Shown: positions 32,901 to 41,085 of the stretch, piece by piece
Layout: every line of letters starts with the position of its first letter
Numbering within the stretch: position 1 is the stretch's first letter
Assembly: GCA_963576735.1 (NCBI GenBank)
Contig: OY755198.1
Span: 4,712,001 to 4,776,000, forward strand
Length of the DNA: 64,000 nt
Reading direction: 5' to 3'
DNA from: Bedellia somnulentella
Taxonomy: Eukaryota; Arthropoda; Insecta; Lepidoptera; Bedelliidae
Position numbers and translations under genes: made by a program
The notes under the pieces: generated by a model
Seen by the model: only the letters and a program-made list of their open reading frames with translations
Database searches by the model: none
What the model was told of the DNA's origin: nothing

Positions 32901-33505
32901 ATTCTTTATTTATTATTAGCTTAAGCTGTTTTTATAAATAAATAGAAATCACGGTTTGTTGAGCTGAATCATTTCAAATTTATTTTATTTCATGGTATTA
33001 GGAGAATTTGCAGTAATAATAAAATAAATTTAATTAAATCTATGCAATTAATGAATCTTTACGAAAATATAGGATCACAAAATTGTTCTACTGAATTTTA
33101 CTGTTCAGTTACAAAGTATTAAATTTAAGTTATAGAATTGTCATCCACAAAAATCAATCAAATCAAAGGGCTAATCCCCTAAAAGATCGATTGTAGATTA
33201 TATTGTGAAACCCACTTATAGTTCATTTTATTTTATAATAAACTTTACTATTTCCTTATACTTATCTCTTTTTCAAATAATAATAATTAAGAGCTCAAAT
33301 AGTTGTAAAATGATTGATTTTCTTTTCCAGACCTAATACTATGTCTTTTTGTACACAGGTACATACAGACGTAAAGAACTCAGAATGCGAACACTGCGGG
33401 AAGTGTTTCAAGTCAGACGGTGACAAGAAAATGCATATAAAACACGTGCATCTGAAAGAGCCCTGGCCTAAGAGGGTTGCCACTCGAACTTACCCTAGAG
33501 AATAA
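14818..33505 (+). CDS. C2H2 zinc-finger protein gene (four exons seen, 5' end not identified)
   Basis: Exons 14818-14932, 16418-16546, 17879-18076 and 33359-33505 join in frame through GT/AG introns to a TAA stop at 33503-33505. They encode six C2H2 fingers: CDQC-x12-H-x4-H; CTLC, split by intron 1; CEIC, split by intron 2; CSTC-x12-HKRSH; CSVC, split by intron 3 before its last His; and CEHC-x12-H. Every intron falls inside a finger and splicing restores each finger exactly, which is strong support. The first exon opens with one base of a split codon, so at least one earlier exon exists. A nuclear DNA-binding factor is expected; target unknown. The last intron (18077-33358) holds a Transib, several Dong copies and SINEs. 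Three partial copies of the third exon precede it. Confidence 0.85.
14987..15235 (+). mobile_element. SINE-A copy in zinc-finger intron 1
   Basis: GCTGTGTAGTGTCGGC start, GCCGTGAGTATATGTATG end; full length. Confidence 0.85.
15486..16347. mobile_element. Internally deleted PIF/Harbinger element
   Basis: The ends are GGGCCAGTTTCACC (15486) and GGTGAAACTGGCCC (ending 16347) with TAA on both sides (15483-15485, 16348-16350), the usual Harbinger target duplication. Subterminal TATCTG/CAGATA motifs repeat many times. The interior near 15950-16040 keeps a scrap of the Myb-like protein (NFTQEETDLLVSLAE), so this derives from an autonomous element that lost its transposase. Confidence 0.85.
16418..16546 (+). 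CDS. Zinc-finger gene, exon with fingers 2b and 3a
   Basis: Acceptor CCTGCACAG, donor TTTACG|GTAAGA. Completes finger 2 (SFQTGVTLSSHMKVKH), then a linker, then the Cys pair of finger 3 (LCEICGKTFT). Confidence 0.85.
16607..16851 (-). mobile_element. SINE-A copy
   Basis: Minus-strand full-length copy in zinc-finger intron 2, with CATACATACATATA tail side left and CACTACACGGC right. Confidence 0.85.
16872..16998 (+). mobile_element. SINE-A-like 5' fragment, diverged
   Basis: CCCATTTCTCCCGCGGATGTCG...GAGGCGACTAG...GATGTGGCCGGAGACCCAT follows the SINE-A order with many changes; no 3' tail. Confidence 0.5.
17005..17175 (-). mobile_element. SINE-B copy
   Basis: Carries the tRNA-like block (AACCCGCGACCTCGGGTATACG...GAGCTACCGTGTCAATGGC) and the same flanks as the other SINE-B copies, including TTCTTCTATCC. 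Confidence 0.75.
17268..17870 (+). repeat. Tandem partial copies of zinc-finger exon 3 (three decoy exons plus a fragment)
   Basis: TCTTCCCAG acceptors followed by the start of the 17879 exon recur with their TGC codons at 17320, 17521 and 17700, spaced 201, 179 and 179 bases, plus a short fragment at 17276. Copies at 17521 and 17700 would complete finger 3 and half of finger 4, then stop (KTY then TGA). The 17320 copy has an extra 22 bases that shift its frame. Each unit includes about 90 bases of the intron that precedes exon 3, so the unit was copied as genomic DNA. Only the fourth unit (17879) reads on into a full exon. Confidence 0.85.
17879..18076 (+). CDS. Zinc-finger gene, exon with fingers 3b, 4 and 5a
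   Basis: Acceptor TCTTCCCAG, donor AAGTTT|GTAAGT; 66 codons in phase 0. Completes finger 3, encodes finger 4 (CSTCGKAYKTRASLSSHKRSH) less its tail, and finger 5 up to HFKF. Confidence 0.85.
18077..18289. other. AT-rich intron sequence
   Basis: Start of the 15-kb last zinc-finger intron; nothing recognised. Confidence 0.5.
18521..21421 (+). mobile_element. Transib DNA transposon, apparently complete
   Basis: 2901 bp. The inverted ends begin CACAGTGATTCGCG (18521) and end CGCGAATCACTGTG (21421), matching over about 33 bp with one difference. The flanking 5-bp duplication CGGCG (18516-18520, 21422-21426) fits the Transib target CGNCG. The terminal heptamer is identical to the V(D)J recombination signal heptamer. 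Both ends have ACAAAA 24 bases inside the heptamer. Confidence 0.95.
18785..21121 (+). CDS. Transib (RAG1-like) transposase, two exons, intact
   Basis: A 19-base first coding exon (ATG 18785; ACAG|GTAAGA at 18803/18804) joins exon 2 at 19059 (TTTTTTACAG|) in frame, giving about 693 residues to TGA at 21119-21121. RAG1-core features: first Asp in KWGCDGSSGHS (residue about 288), second Asp in FSMVDGKIGNAL (about 392) followed by a zinc-type CYIC pair, and the catalytic Glu in EALEARNKDLRRFR (about 599), plus HKILVH in the last third. The tail is acidic (DSSDDDSDRE). Transib transposases are the relatives from which the RAG1 recombinase core arose; they cut at the CACAGTG ends. No lesion is seen. 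The long frame open further upstream of 19059 is intron read-through. Confidence 0.93.
21545..21640 (+). pseudogene. Degenerate copy of zinc-finger exon 3, 3' half
   Basis: Matches 17982-18076 (finger 5a and donor TTTGTAAGT) with a 9-base internal repeat (TTTCAATGA) and loss of the Cys pair; the reading frame is lost. Confidence 0.75.
21641..22030. other. AT-rich intron sequence
   Basis: No gene or clear repeat between the two exon-3 remnants. Confidence 0.5.
22031..22108 (+). pseudogene. Second degenerate copy of zinc-finger exon 3
   Basis: ATGAACACATAAGATCTCATC... LYPCSVCGKTFNDPS is kept, then TAG. SINE-B 3' sequence follows at once, so the copy was cut by a SINE insertion or rearrangement. 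Confidence 0.75.
22110..22172 (-). mobile_element. SINE-B 3' end fragment
   Basis: ATTTAAATCTTTTTGTTCATG...CCTCATGTGGGGATTATTACTAATAAATAAAG; the tRNA-like part is missing. Confidence 0.75.
22173..22532. other. Unassigned sequence
   Basis: No gene. Short GC hairpins (GGAGCGAAGCGGG; CCCAGCTTCGCTCGGG near 22470) resemble Helitron terminal hairpins, but no CTAG end is placed. Confidence 0.4.
22533..22782 (+). mobile_element. SINE-A copy
   Basis: GCCGTGTAGTGTCGG start. The tail is GTGAGTATAAG(TAAG)n instead of TATG, showing tail variation. Confidence 0.85.
22783..23154. other. Unassigned sequence with a 12-bp inverted repeat
   Basis: CTAGGATACCCC (about 22933) and GGGGTATCCTAG (about 22990) are inverted around a GC-rich centre; possible small MITE. 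No gene. Confidence 0.45.
23155..23420 (+). mobile_element. SINE-B fragments, rearranged
   Basis: 23155-23262 is a 3' part (+). 23263-23300 is an inverted scrap (CCTCATGTGGGGATTATTACT). 23310-23400 is a tRNA-like part (GGCGTATACCCGAAGGTCGCGG...CCGCCAGTGTCG) with a TTTCCTTTAA end. Confidence 0.65.
23421..24231. other. Intron sequence without a recognised gene
   Basis: The 142-codon frame at 23916-24344 runs into a SINE-B copy and shows no domain, so I do not call it. Confidence 0.5.
24232..24292 (-). mobile_element. SINE-B fragment
   Basis: AATAAATAAAGGAAAGAAAA... CGACACAGGCGGGAATCG... CGCGACCTC; truncated at the anticodon-like stem. The following CTATTGGTATACTATTG...AGACTGCCAAAAAATATT block recurs at 38500-38590. 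Confidence 0.7.
24408..24426. repeat. (TAA)n target of a Dong insertion
   Basis: AAATAATAATAATAATAA directly precedes the 5'-truncated Dong copy A. Confidence 0.85.
24427..25869 (+). pseudogene. Dong/R4-type LINE copy A, 5'-truncated
   Basis: Equivalent to 28354-29770 of copy B at about 98% identity. It keeps an uninterrupted frame (24458-25765) for the end of the reverse transcriptase, the CCHC motif CRACGRPGESLRHVISGC and the restriction-like endonuclease (PDIVVWDRS...FLVDVTIP). It starts abruptly after TAA repeats and ends before TAA repeats (25870-25883), so it is a truncated target-primed insertion. Confidence 0.88.
25885..29800 (+). mobile_element. Dong/R4-type LINE copy B, near full length
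   Basis: Lies between TAA repeats (25870-25883 and 29801-29813). It has a 5' region of about 200 bases, one long coding region and a short 3' end with GGCCATGGGAGAGGCGAG. Confidence 0.88.
26097..29692 (+). pseudogene. Dong/R4-type polyprotein: reverse transcriptase plus restriction-like endonuclease, broken
   Basis: Likely ATG 26097. Frame 1 is interrupted by TAA at 26673-26675, continues in the same frame to about 27700, then shifts frame into 27698-29692. The order is: Pro/Arg-rich N-terminus; a region with YRPITCL; reverse transcriptase with IDYRKAFDSVPH, GIFQGDCLSP and catalytic YMDDLK; thumb (YRYLGM); CCHC motif CRACGRPGESLRHVISGC; and a C-terminal PD...DVTIP endonuclease. The single polyprotein with a C-terminal restriction-like endonuclease and insertion into TAA repeats are the marks of the R4/Dong lineage known from Bombyx. 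Two lesions make it inactive. GC content is visibly higher than its surroundings. Confidence 0.88.
29801..30436. repeat. Dong 3' flank, left member of a tandem duplication
   Basis: Nearly identical to 32576-33210, with only scattered substitutions. It carries a SINE-B scrap (CCTCGGGGCGTATACCG...CTTTATTTATTC near 30092-30140). A third, shorter relative is at 38597-38690. Confidence 0.85.
30437..30487 (+). mobile_element. Dong 3' terminal scrap (copy D) and TAA repeat
   Basis: TTTCGGCCATGGGAGAGGCG... is the last about 40 bases of the Dong element, followed by AATAATAATAA. Copy C starts immediately after. Confidence 0.75.
30488..32573 (+). pseudogene. Dong/R4-type LINE copy C, 5'-truncated and broken
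   Basis: Begins at the point equivalent to 27718 of copy B. It has a one-base deletion near 30940, a TGA at 31643-31645 (for a sense codon in copies A and B) and another TGA at 32102-32104. YMDDLK, the CCHC motif and the endonuclease region are still readable. Confidence 0.85.
32576..33210. repeat. Dong 3' flank, right member of the tandem duplication
   Basis: Matches 29801-30436 in sequence and order. Similarity ends near GATCGATTGTAGATT (about 33195). The pair with Dong copies B and C implies unequal exchange between Dong copies. Confidence 0.85.
33359..33505 (+). CDS. Zinc-finger gene, last exon
   Basis: Acceptor TTGTACACAG (ending 33358). VHT completes finger 5, then finger 6 (ECEHCGKCFKSDGDKKMHIK) and a basic tail to TAA 33503-33505. 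Confidence 0.85.
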   Translation, partial: VHTDVKNSECEHCGKCFKSDGDKKMHIKHVHLKEPWPKRVATRTYPRE

Positions 33506-33889
33506 TGTGATTTGGCTTATGTTAAGCTGGAGTTTTTTGGTTCGGGATGCCTGGGCATCCGGTGGCATCCCAGTATATTGAGTGGTTTTTAAGTTCAAAA
33601 TTGTTTTCAATAGCAGTTAAATTTATTTTTTGGTGATATTCCTATAAATTGAGTGCTTTTTAAGTTCTAAATCGTTTTTTAACATAATTTTCATGTTAAG
33701 TATCATCCGTACCTAGAAGCCACTACTCTTGTTTTGTTTTATACAATAAGTTATGATCTCGCAGGAAACATATTTTTTATGAAACGAGAAGGATAATAGT
33801 AATAATATTTGTTGATTAAAAAAAATACAATGCTATTAATATAAAATAAGTGTATAAATGAGTGAATGAATGAATTATTTTAGCAAAAT
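33506..33889. other. Zinc-finger gene 3' flank
   Basis: AT-rich, probably 3' untranslated sequence then intergenic. No other gene seen. Confidence 0.5.
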
Positions 33890-34013
33890 AGATCATGTAG
33901 TTAATAGGTAAAGAATGTACTCAAAAAGGGCATGTATGAAAATATTTGATAAATGTAAATAAAAATGTCAGGATCGTACAAAGAGGCAACCAATTGTTCT
34001 GCCTACCTCAATA
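33890..34013 (+). mobile_element. RTE LINE 3' remnant, diverged
   Basis: ACTCAAAAAGGGCATGTATGAAAATATTTG... GTCAGGATCGTACAAAG ... CTGCCTACC matches the end of the RTE coding region with deletions. Confidence 0.55.
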
Positions 34014-34018
34014 TTTAG

Positions 34019-34188
34019 TGAAGGATTATGGGCAGTTTATCAAAGAAACGATAATAATTATCACAAATATAACTTTTATTTGGGAATATGATGAATGACA
34101 GCAAGAACACGTAGTTACAATAATCTTCATATATAGTGTTGCCACCTAGTTAAATTTTTACAAACTATTTTACGTATATTGCTCAATA
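34019..34188 (-). repeat. copia 3' LTR
   Basis: 170 bp, starts TGAAGGATTATGGGCAG and ends GCTCAATA on the + strand. The polypurine tract AGTGGGAG (sense strand) abuts it at 34189-34196. Confidence 0.9.
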
Positions 34189-34244
34189 CTCCCACTAAAA
34201 TTTAAACTAGGTACAAATATAAAAAAAATAAACTCCTACTGAAA

Positions 34245-36042
34245 TTAGAGTTGTGAAAAGAAAAACAAAATGTGATCTCTTAAATAGATAAAAGCTTGAG
34301 TTGGTAACGCTTTAGTTAACATTTCTGCTAATTGACTGTTACTAGGAATATAATTTAGTTTAATTACACCGAACTCAACCTTTTCCCTTATAAAATTAAA
34401 TTTTACATCTATGTGTTTGGTTTTCTTATGATAAACAGGATTACTAATTGCACTCTGATTATCAACATACAATGGAACAGATGTAATATTTTCACCTAAA
34501 TCTAATAATAATTGCTGTAACCACAATATCTCTTTTGCAGCTTCACAAGCAGCTACAAATTCTGCTTCAGTTGTGGAGAGAGCAGTAGTCTTCTGTTTCT
34601 GGCTACATGGTGTATAGGACCCCATTCATATTAAAAATATAACCTGTACTGTATATAGACTTACGCGTATCTACATCACCTGCAAAATCTGAATCCGAAT
34701 AGCCAGTGAGATCACTACTTTCTCCATAACATATACATAAATCTTTAGTATTTATTAGGTATCTGATAACACGTTTAATGGCATTTACATGTTGTTGACT
34801 TGGATTGTTTACATATCTACTCAAAACATTTACAGCAAAAGAAATGTCAGGCCTTGAAACAGAGCTCAAAAATAACAAGGACCCTATAGCTTCTCTGTAT
34901 GGAAAATTAATAATATTTTCATCCATTTTCTTTGAAATAATAACATTTACATCTGCAGGGGTACTGGCAGGATTTGAATCACTCATACAAAACTTCTCTA
35001 TTAATTTTTCTATGTAATCTCTTTGATAAATACAGATACAATTATTTACTCTCTCTATTTCCATTCCCACAAAATATTTCAATTTCAATTCTTTTATTTT
35101 AAATGTTTGTCTCAAATATTCTATAATTCTTTTAATCATTGAGGAACTGGAAGAGACTACAAGTGCATCATCAACATAAATTATTATGAATACTTTCACC
35201 CCATTAAAAATACCTACATAAACACAACTGTCAGCCTGAGACTGCACAAAACCATATTTTATTAAAAACTCAGTGAATCTTCTATTCCAACAACGAGACA
35301 CCTGTTTAAGTCCATACAGTGATTTATTAAGTTTTAGGATACAATCATTTTTAAATGAAATTCCTTCTGGTACTTCAATGAAAATATTCTCATCCAAATG
35401 CCCGTTCAAAAAAGCAGTCTTTACATCAAACTGTTGAATTTCTAAATTATATTTAGCTGCAATAGAAAGGATAATTCTTATAGAGTCATATCTCGTTGTT
35501 GGTGAGAATATTTCTTGATAGTCAATATCTTTTATTTGATTAAATCCGCGTGCACATAGACGAGCTTTAAACCGTTTTACCTGATCATTTTCATCCTTTT
35601 TTATAGCAAAAACCCACTTTGTAGTAAGCGTACGTTGACCAGACCTCTCTACTGGAGTCCAAGTATTATTCTCTTCATGTGCAAGCAATTCTTCATCAAT
35701 AGCTTTCAACCAGTCGTTTCTTTGTGGACTTTTCATCGCTTCAGCATACGTTTGTGGCAGTGACAGTTCAATTAGGTTTGCTTCAAAATGTCTATTAATC
35801 CTTGGTCTCAAATTTATGTTGCTTTGAATTAAATCATCATCTAATTCTTGAGACGGTTCATATGTAGGGTCATTACTATTACAACTCAACATGCTATCTT
35901 CATTCTCTGATGATGAAGTTTCCACAAGAGTGTCCTCTACATTTGTTTCTTGCATTTGATTTTGTTGTTCTAATGTCTTCACTTCATCGTCAATGTATAT
36001 TTGGGTAATATTCTTCCTTATCTCTGGAACATTGTTCTTCAA
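34245..36042 (-). pseudogene. copia reverse transcriptase and RNase H, frameshifted
   Basis: 34603-36042 encodes the copia-type reverse transcriptase (KWVFAIKKDE, FDVKTAFLNGHLDE, catalytic YVDD in IIIYVDDALVV). 34245-34625 in another frame holds the end of RNase H (LSTTEAEFVAACEAAKEI, VDNQSAI, KTKHIDVKF). A frameshift near 34610-34625 separates them. Another near 36000 separates the reverse transcriptase from integrase. Confidence 0.88.
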
Positions 36043-37645
36043 AAATTACATTTCTTGATATTTTAACCTTTTTGGTTTCTGGATTGAACATCCTGTAATT
36101 GTTATTATCATACCCAATTAGTATCATTTTCTCACTCTTTTTGTAGAGTTTAGTTCTTAGCTGATTAGGAATATGGACATATCCAATACTTCCAAACACC
36201 TTCACATGGCCTATATGAGGTTTGATGCCGTTCCATAATTCAAATGGTGTTTTCTTAGGAGTTTGGCTGGAGGAAGTCCGGTTTAATAAATATACTGCAC
36301 AATTCACAGCCTCTGCCCATAATTCCAGTGACACATCCCTCGCGTACAACATTGAACGTGCACTCTCCACAATGGTACGGTTCTCTCTTTCAGCACGCCC
36401 ATTTTGTTCTGGTGTATAAGGTGCAGTACACTCATGAATTATACCTTCTTTGCTTAGATAGTCTTTGAAGGTTTTATTCACATACTCTCTTCCATTATCG
36501 GTATGCAATATTCTGACACTATGCATGTACTTATTTTTGATCATAGCATTGTATTTCTTGAATATGTCCATCACATCACTTTTATGTTTGACAAAATATA
36601 CATGCCTGTAACTTGTAGCAGCATCCTTAAATAATATAAAGTATCTCATACCTTGGATAGATGTATGACTCATCGGTCCACAGACATCACTATATATAAG
36701 GTCACCTGGCTGTAGTTCTCCTCGTATAGATTTGTGAAAAGGAAATCTGCACTGCTTTCCATATGCACACGCTTCACAAAAAAAAACAGTTTTATCACTG
36801 TCATTCAGTTTCAAGCCTTCTACCACATTATCAGCACTCATACTCTTGATTTGTTTTAGGTTAACATGTCCCAGTCTTTCATGCCACATTTTAATGTTAT
36901 TTTGATCACTTTGAACTAAGTTACAGGTATCTGAGACCACAGCTTTAATTTTCAATTCATATAAATTATTTTCTGTTATTGTTGCAAACATTACCAAGTC
37001 GTTGCCTTTGTAAATAAATGCACCAGAGTCTTTCTTGATAATGATATAGGATTTACGCATTATCACACCTTCTGAGAACAGATTTCGTCGCAAATTCGGA
37101 ACATACAATACATCATGTAGTTCACTGTTCTCCCACTGTCCATTGACACATCTCTTTATTAACACCTTGCCAATGCCAGCCACTTCCACTGACTGTTTGT
37201 TTCCTAATGTCAATGATTTCTGGTTGCATTCAAATAGTTCTACAAAGAACTCCTTTCTATAGGTCATATGTGCAGAGGCACCACTGTCTAAAATCCACAC
37301 ATTTTCTTCAGCTTCATGGAATTTGGTTGCTACATTAAACGCTAACAAGTCTGCACCTTCCTGTTGAGGTTTTCTATACTTGGATTTCTTTGGAGCACGA
37401 CATTCTCGAGAAAAATGTCCTCGTTTCCCACAATTATAACATTCAAATCTGTGTTTACTGTTTTTATTTTGATTTGAATTACTAGCATTTCTATTCAGCT
37501 CGCTTTGTTTTGGGCTATTTTTCCATCCTTTCTTAGCCACAAGAAGAGCGGTTTCTTGTTCTTCTTCACACTGTAAACTAGCTTCTTCATCTAACAAACG
37601 AGCAGTGAGATTAACAAGAGTCTGTTGCTCTGGATCCAAAGACAT
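35990..37645 (-). pseudogene. copia gag end, protease and integrase, frameshifted at both ends
   Basis: In order: zinc knuckle CYNCGKRGHFSREC, protease WILDSGASAHMT, integrase HHCC region (HERLGH... CEAC), integrase catalytic Asp in DVCGPM, Asp in HTDNGREY and Glu in EQNGRAERE. The polyprotein would be cut by the DSGA protease. Frame changes near 37640 and 36000 break continuity with gag and reverse transcriptase. Confidence 0.88.
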
Positions 37646-38103
37646 GATCTATACTTATGAGGCAGTGTTCCAAGTATTTTTGTTATCACAGCCATTTCAC
37701 TAATACTTTCGCCACTTTCTTTTAACTGCTTGGCCAATGATTCCACTTTAGAAATGTGTTGAGCTACACTGTCATTTGCAGACATTTTATACTGGTAAAA
37801 CTTTTCATGGATCAACATTTTACATAATTCACTCTTCTGTTCGTATATTGATTCAAGTTTTGTCATTATTTCCTGAGCAGTTTCACAATTTTCTATTAAA
37901 GTTATTTGTTTGAAGTCCATCGAAGATGTTATAATAAACATGGCCATGCCATCATTCTTTGTCCATTCAACATTATTTCCAGCCGGTTTAGGCACTGAAA
38001 TAGCAATCCCTTTTGCTTTTAGGGCACACTTTATCTAGAATTTCCATTGCCTAAAGTTATTTCCATCAATTTTTTCTAAGCTTATTGACCGCATGGAATC
38101 CAT
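37591..38103 (-). pseudogene. copia gag, N-terminal part with a nonsense codon
   Basis: The initiation ATG is at 38103-38101. The frame meets TAG at 38037-38035 (codon 23), then is open from 38034 to about 37640 with copia-gag features (capsid-like helices, QIMTKLESIYEQKS-type region). The start region lies inside a 120-bp tandem duplication, so a second ATG exists at 38223-38221. Confidence 0.75.
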
Positions 38104-38254
38104 TTTGAGGTTATTTTGTCAATTTCTTCACAATGCTTTTAGGGCACACTTTATCTAGAATTTCCATTGCCTAAAGTTATTTCCATCAATTTTTTCTAAG
38201 CTTATTGACCGCATGGAATCCATTTTGAGGTTATTTTGTCAATTTCTTCACAAT
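38015..38254. repeat. Exact 120-bp tandem duplication at the gag start
   Basis: 38015-38134 and 38135-38254 appear identical. The unit holds part of the leader, the gag ATG and the first codons including the TAG. Confidence 0.95.
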
Positions 38255-38306
38255 ACGATTGTAACTTTTTCTTTGCTATTTTTCTTCAAACTTTCAATTG
38301 CAGAAT

Positions 38307-38323
38307 CTTCTGGGCCCATAACC
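38307..38323 (-). promoter_or_regulatory. copia primer-binding site (initiator tRNA-Met)
   Basis: The sense strand reads GGTTATGGGCCCAGAAG directly after the 5' LTR. It is complementary to the anticodon stem-loop region of initiator tRNA-Met, the internal-tRNA priming known for Drosophila copia. Confidence 0.8.
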
Positions 38324-38496
38324 TGAAGGATTATGGGCAGTTTATCAAAGAAACGATAATAATTATCACAAATATAACTTTTATTTGGTAATATGATGAA
38401 TGACAGCAAGAACACGTAGTTACAATAATCTTCATATATAGTGTTGCTGCCACCTAGTTAAATTTTTACAAACTATTTTACGTATATTGCTCAATA
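38324..38496 (-). repeat. copia 5' LTR
   Basis: 173 bp; differs from the 3' LTR mainly by a 3-base insertion (GTTGCTGCC versus GTTGCC). Confidence 0.9.
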
Positions 38497-38501
38497 TTTA
38501 G

Positions 38502-38874
38502 TATTGGTATATTATTGTATAAGTATCTTTAAAAGCTTATGAACTACAAAAAAATATGTGGTGAGACTGCCAAAAAATATTCGACAATTTTTAATTAGAT
38601 TGAATAGATTTGAGCAAAAATATTTGTTCCATTTTAAACTTTATTGACCTACAGAAAAAAAACACACTGCCCCCATGCCTTTTTATATAGATGTCGTTAG
38701 AAAAATAGTGTTAAACTATAATAAGATATTTTATCATATTTATGTGAATGCTTGTGCATATGAGTTTTTTTAATATAATTGTGTGAGTGATGATTATAAT
38801 ATGATCTTAGACTAAGTTAACTGCAGACCAAGTGTGGAATCAGTTTGATGGACATTCAAAGTTAACTTCAGACG
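38502..38874. other. Repeat scraps, no gene
   Basis: 38500-38590 resembles 24297-24400. 38597-38690 resembles the Dong 3' flank at 30000-30100. The rest is AT-rich and unassigned. Confidence 0.5.
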
Positions 38875-39112
38875 TACATACATACATATACTCACGGCCA
38901 TTAATCCCAAAAAGAAGTAGTCAGAGCTAGAAACTCCTCAGCCACATTTGGAAGTTCATAAGGGACAAGATGGTAGAAATAAAGTATCGTTGGTAATGAG
39001 ACTATTACCGCATCGCCCAAAAACCATTTAAAAGGCCCCATACCTACTCTTAATGGCCTCTTACAACACCTGTAGGTAAAAAGGGGTAGTGACATTCTGA
39101 GCCGGCATAAAC
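38875..39112 (-). mobile_element. SINE-A copy, diverged
   Basis: CATACATACATATACTCACGGCC start, GAGCCGGCATAAACGAC end; follows the variant lacking the internal CCTTAG block. Confidence 0.8.
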
Positions 39113-39142
39113 GACAAATACTTAGATAAATATTCTTAAATT

Positions 39143-39391
39143 GCTGTGTAGTGTCGGCTTAGAATAGCACTACCCCATTTCTTCCGGTAGCTGTGCGTAA
39201 GAGACGACTAACGGTATTGGGGCTTTTTAAGAGTATTTGGGCGATGCGGTTGGAGACCCATCACCAACAACCTTTATTTTACCATCTTTTCCCCACGCAT
39301 CTTCCAAAAGTAGCTGAAGAATTTCTAATTCCTTAGCTCTGGCACCCCCTTTCTAGGGATTTATAGCCGTGAGTATATGTATGTATGTATG
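39143..39391 (+). mobile_element. SINE-A copy
   Basis: GCTGTGTAGTGTCGGC to GTGAGTATATG(TATG)n; full length, opposite to and 30 bases from the previous copy. Confidence 0.85.
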
Positions 39392-39602
39392 ATATCTCAG
39401 TATTCATACAAACATTCAATCCTTAAATTTGCATCACTTTAATGATTCCCTTCACTAGTCTGGAGTTAACTTAGTACATATTATATTATTATTAATTGTA
39501 TAAATGTTCTTGATTAAAGTAATTGTAAATATTTATAAAAATGTGGTGTTTTATTTATATCATACATAGGGGCGAATCATTACGATAGAAATAATATACG
39601 AG

Positions 39603-39856
39603 ATACATATACTCACGGCTATATATTCCATAAAGGTATAGCCAGAACTTCCAAGTTACAAATTCCTTATCCACTTTTGGAGCTTAAGTGGGGAAAATAT
39701 TGTACACGAAAGGTCCTTGGTGATCTCCAGCCACAATTACTTAAAACGATCTAATTCTCCAACCACATCGCCCAAAAATCACTTAATAAGCCCCTGGACC
39801 CTTAGTCGCCTGTTACGATCACCCACGGGTAGAAATGGGGTAGTGTTATTCTAAAA
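39603..39856 (-). mobile_element. SINE-A copy, left arm of a fold-back
   Basis: 39745-39850 is an essentially perfect inverted copy of 39898-39998. The rest of the partner resumes at 41625-41712. Confidence 0.85.
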
Positions 39857-40049
39857 TTTTCTAGAATTTATTCTAAAAATTTTTCTAGAATTTATTCTAA
39901 AATAACACTACCCCATTTCTACCCGTGGGTGATCGTAACAGGCGACTAAGGGTACAGGGGCTTATTAAGTGATTTTTGGGCGATGTGGTTGGAGAATTGG
40001 TAACATTTCGAAAATTCGAATATCTCAAATCCGAAATTCACTATTCAGA

Positions 40050-40837
40050 AAACTGTTCACATAATTTATTTAAAATTCAATAAACAAGTAACTAAGACTC
40101 AATATTGTTAGTAGAAAGGCTTAATGCTAGGGTTAGTTCTTATTTATAATTTATATACAATCTATATACAATGTCGCACAGCGTGAGCATGCAGTGCGGA
40201 CACGCGGAGTAAGTAAGGCGAGTCCACCCTGGCAGCTATCATAGCCAAGACGCTGTTGGAGCTAGCCCACACCCTGTCGCGCATCGAGGCATACCTTTTA
40301 CGCATAATAGCGTAGAAGCAATCAACCCTCGCGTCCGCGAACATTCCCGACGCGCTGCAGAAGCGGGGCAGCCCCACAAGCCTTCGAAACGCGTTGTTGT
40401 ACTGCACGCGCAACATGTTGTATTGTTTTTGCGTATAGGACTGCCAGAGACTGCACGTATAAAAAGCTGTACAGTAGGCTCGAAACAGGGTAAGTTTTAT
40501 AGCAATGGAGCACCGAGCAAACCTCCTCACAATCATGTTCGCGCGTACAGACAACGCTCGCCGTTCCCTTTCAATGTCCGCATCGTCCCTGAGGTCAGAG
40601 GTGACTACGTGACCGAGATATTTGACCTGCGACACTTGTGTTAGTTCGATACCATTTAATTTTATCGGCAGTACAGTACTTCTGCAGACACCCCTGGCCC
40701 CAAACACCATGCATTGGCTCTTGCCCGGGTTGTACTTTAGCCCGTGGGAGGCTGCATATTCCTCACAGATAGAGAGCAGCGATAATCGAATAATTAACGT
40801 ATCACAGATGCTTTATTTTCCACAACTTCATTAGAAC
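40050..40837 (-). pseudogene. Non-LTR reverse transcriptase C-terminal fragment
   Basis: The minus frame ends at a stop near 40162 and is open upstream past 40710 (EEYAASHGLKYNPGKSQCMV). The motifs KYLGHVVTSDLRDD and LFRAYCTAFYTCSLW are the post-palm and thumb regions of a non-LTR reverse transcriptase of a type frequent in Lepidoptera. The finger/palm catalytic part is missing, so it is a 5'-truncated insertion. Clade not assigned. Confidence 0.75.
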
Positions 40838-41085
40838 ATAAATACATTTTCTAGAAGTATCACTTCCCAGAAAAACTAAAACCAGATTATTAAAATGAAT
40901 TTTTTGCTTTTACCAACTACATCTTTTACTATAATCTCATTATTCCAAAGGTTTAAAAGACCGAAGTAACTTTATCTATAGTCTTACATATCGTAAATCT
41001 CTTTAACCAGATATTTTTTATGTTAGAAAAATTGTATAAATAGAACGCGGATGCATGCCTGTTTGTATGTATACTTGCTTGCTTG

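Larger units (their letters stand above)
34019..38496 (-). mobile_element. Ty1/copia LTR retrotransposon, young but disabled
   Basis: LTRs at 34019-34188 and 38324-38496 differ by one 3-base indel and a very few substitutions. The 5-bp duplication TTTAG flanks it (34014-34018, 38497-38501). The order in the sense direction is gag, protease, integrase, reverse transcriptase, RNase H, which is the copia order. No envelope gene. Confidence 0.93.
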
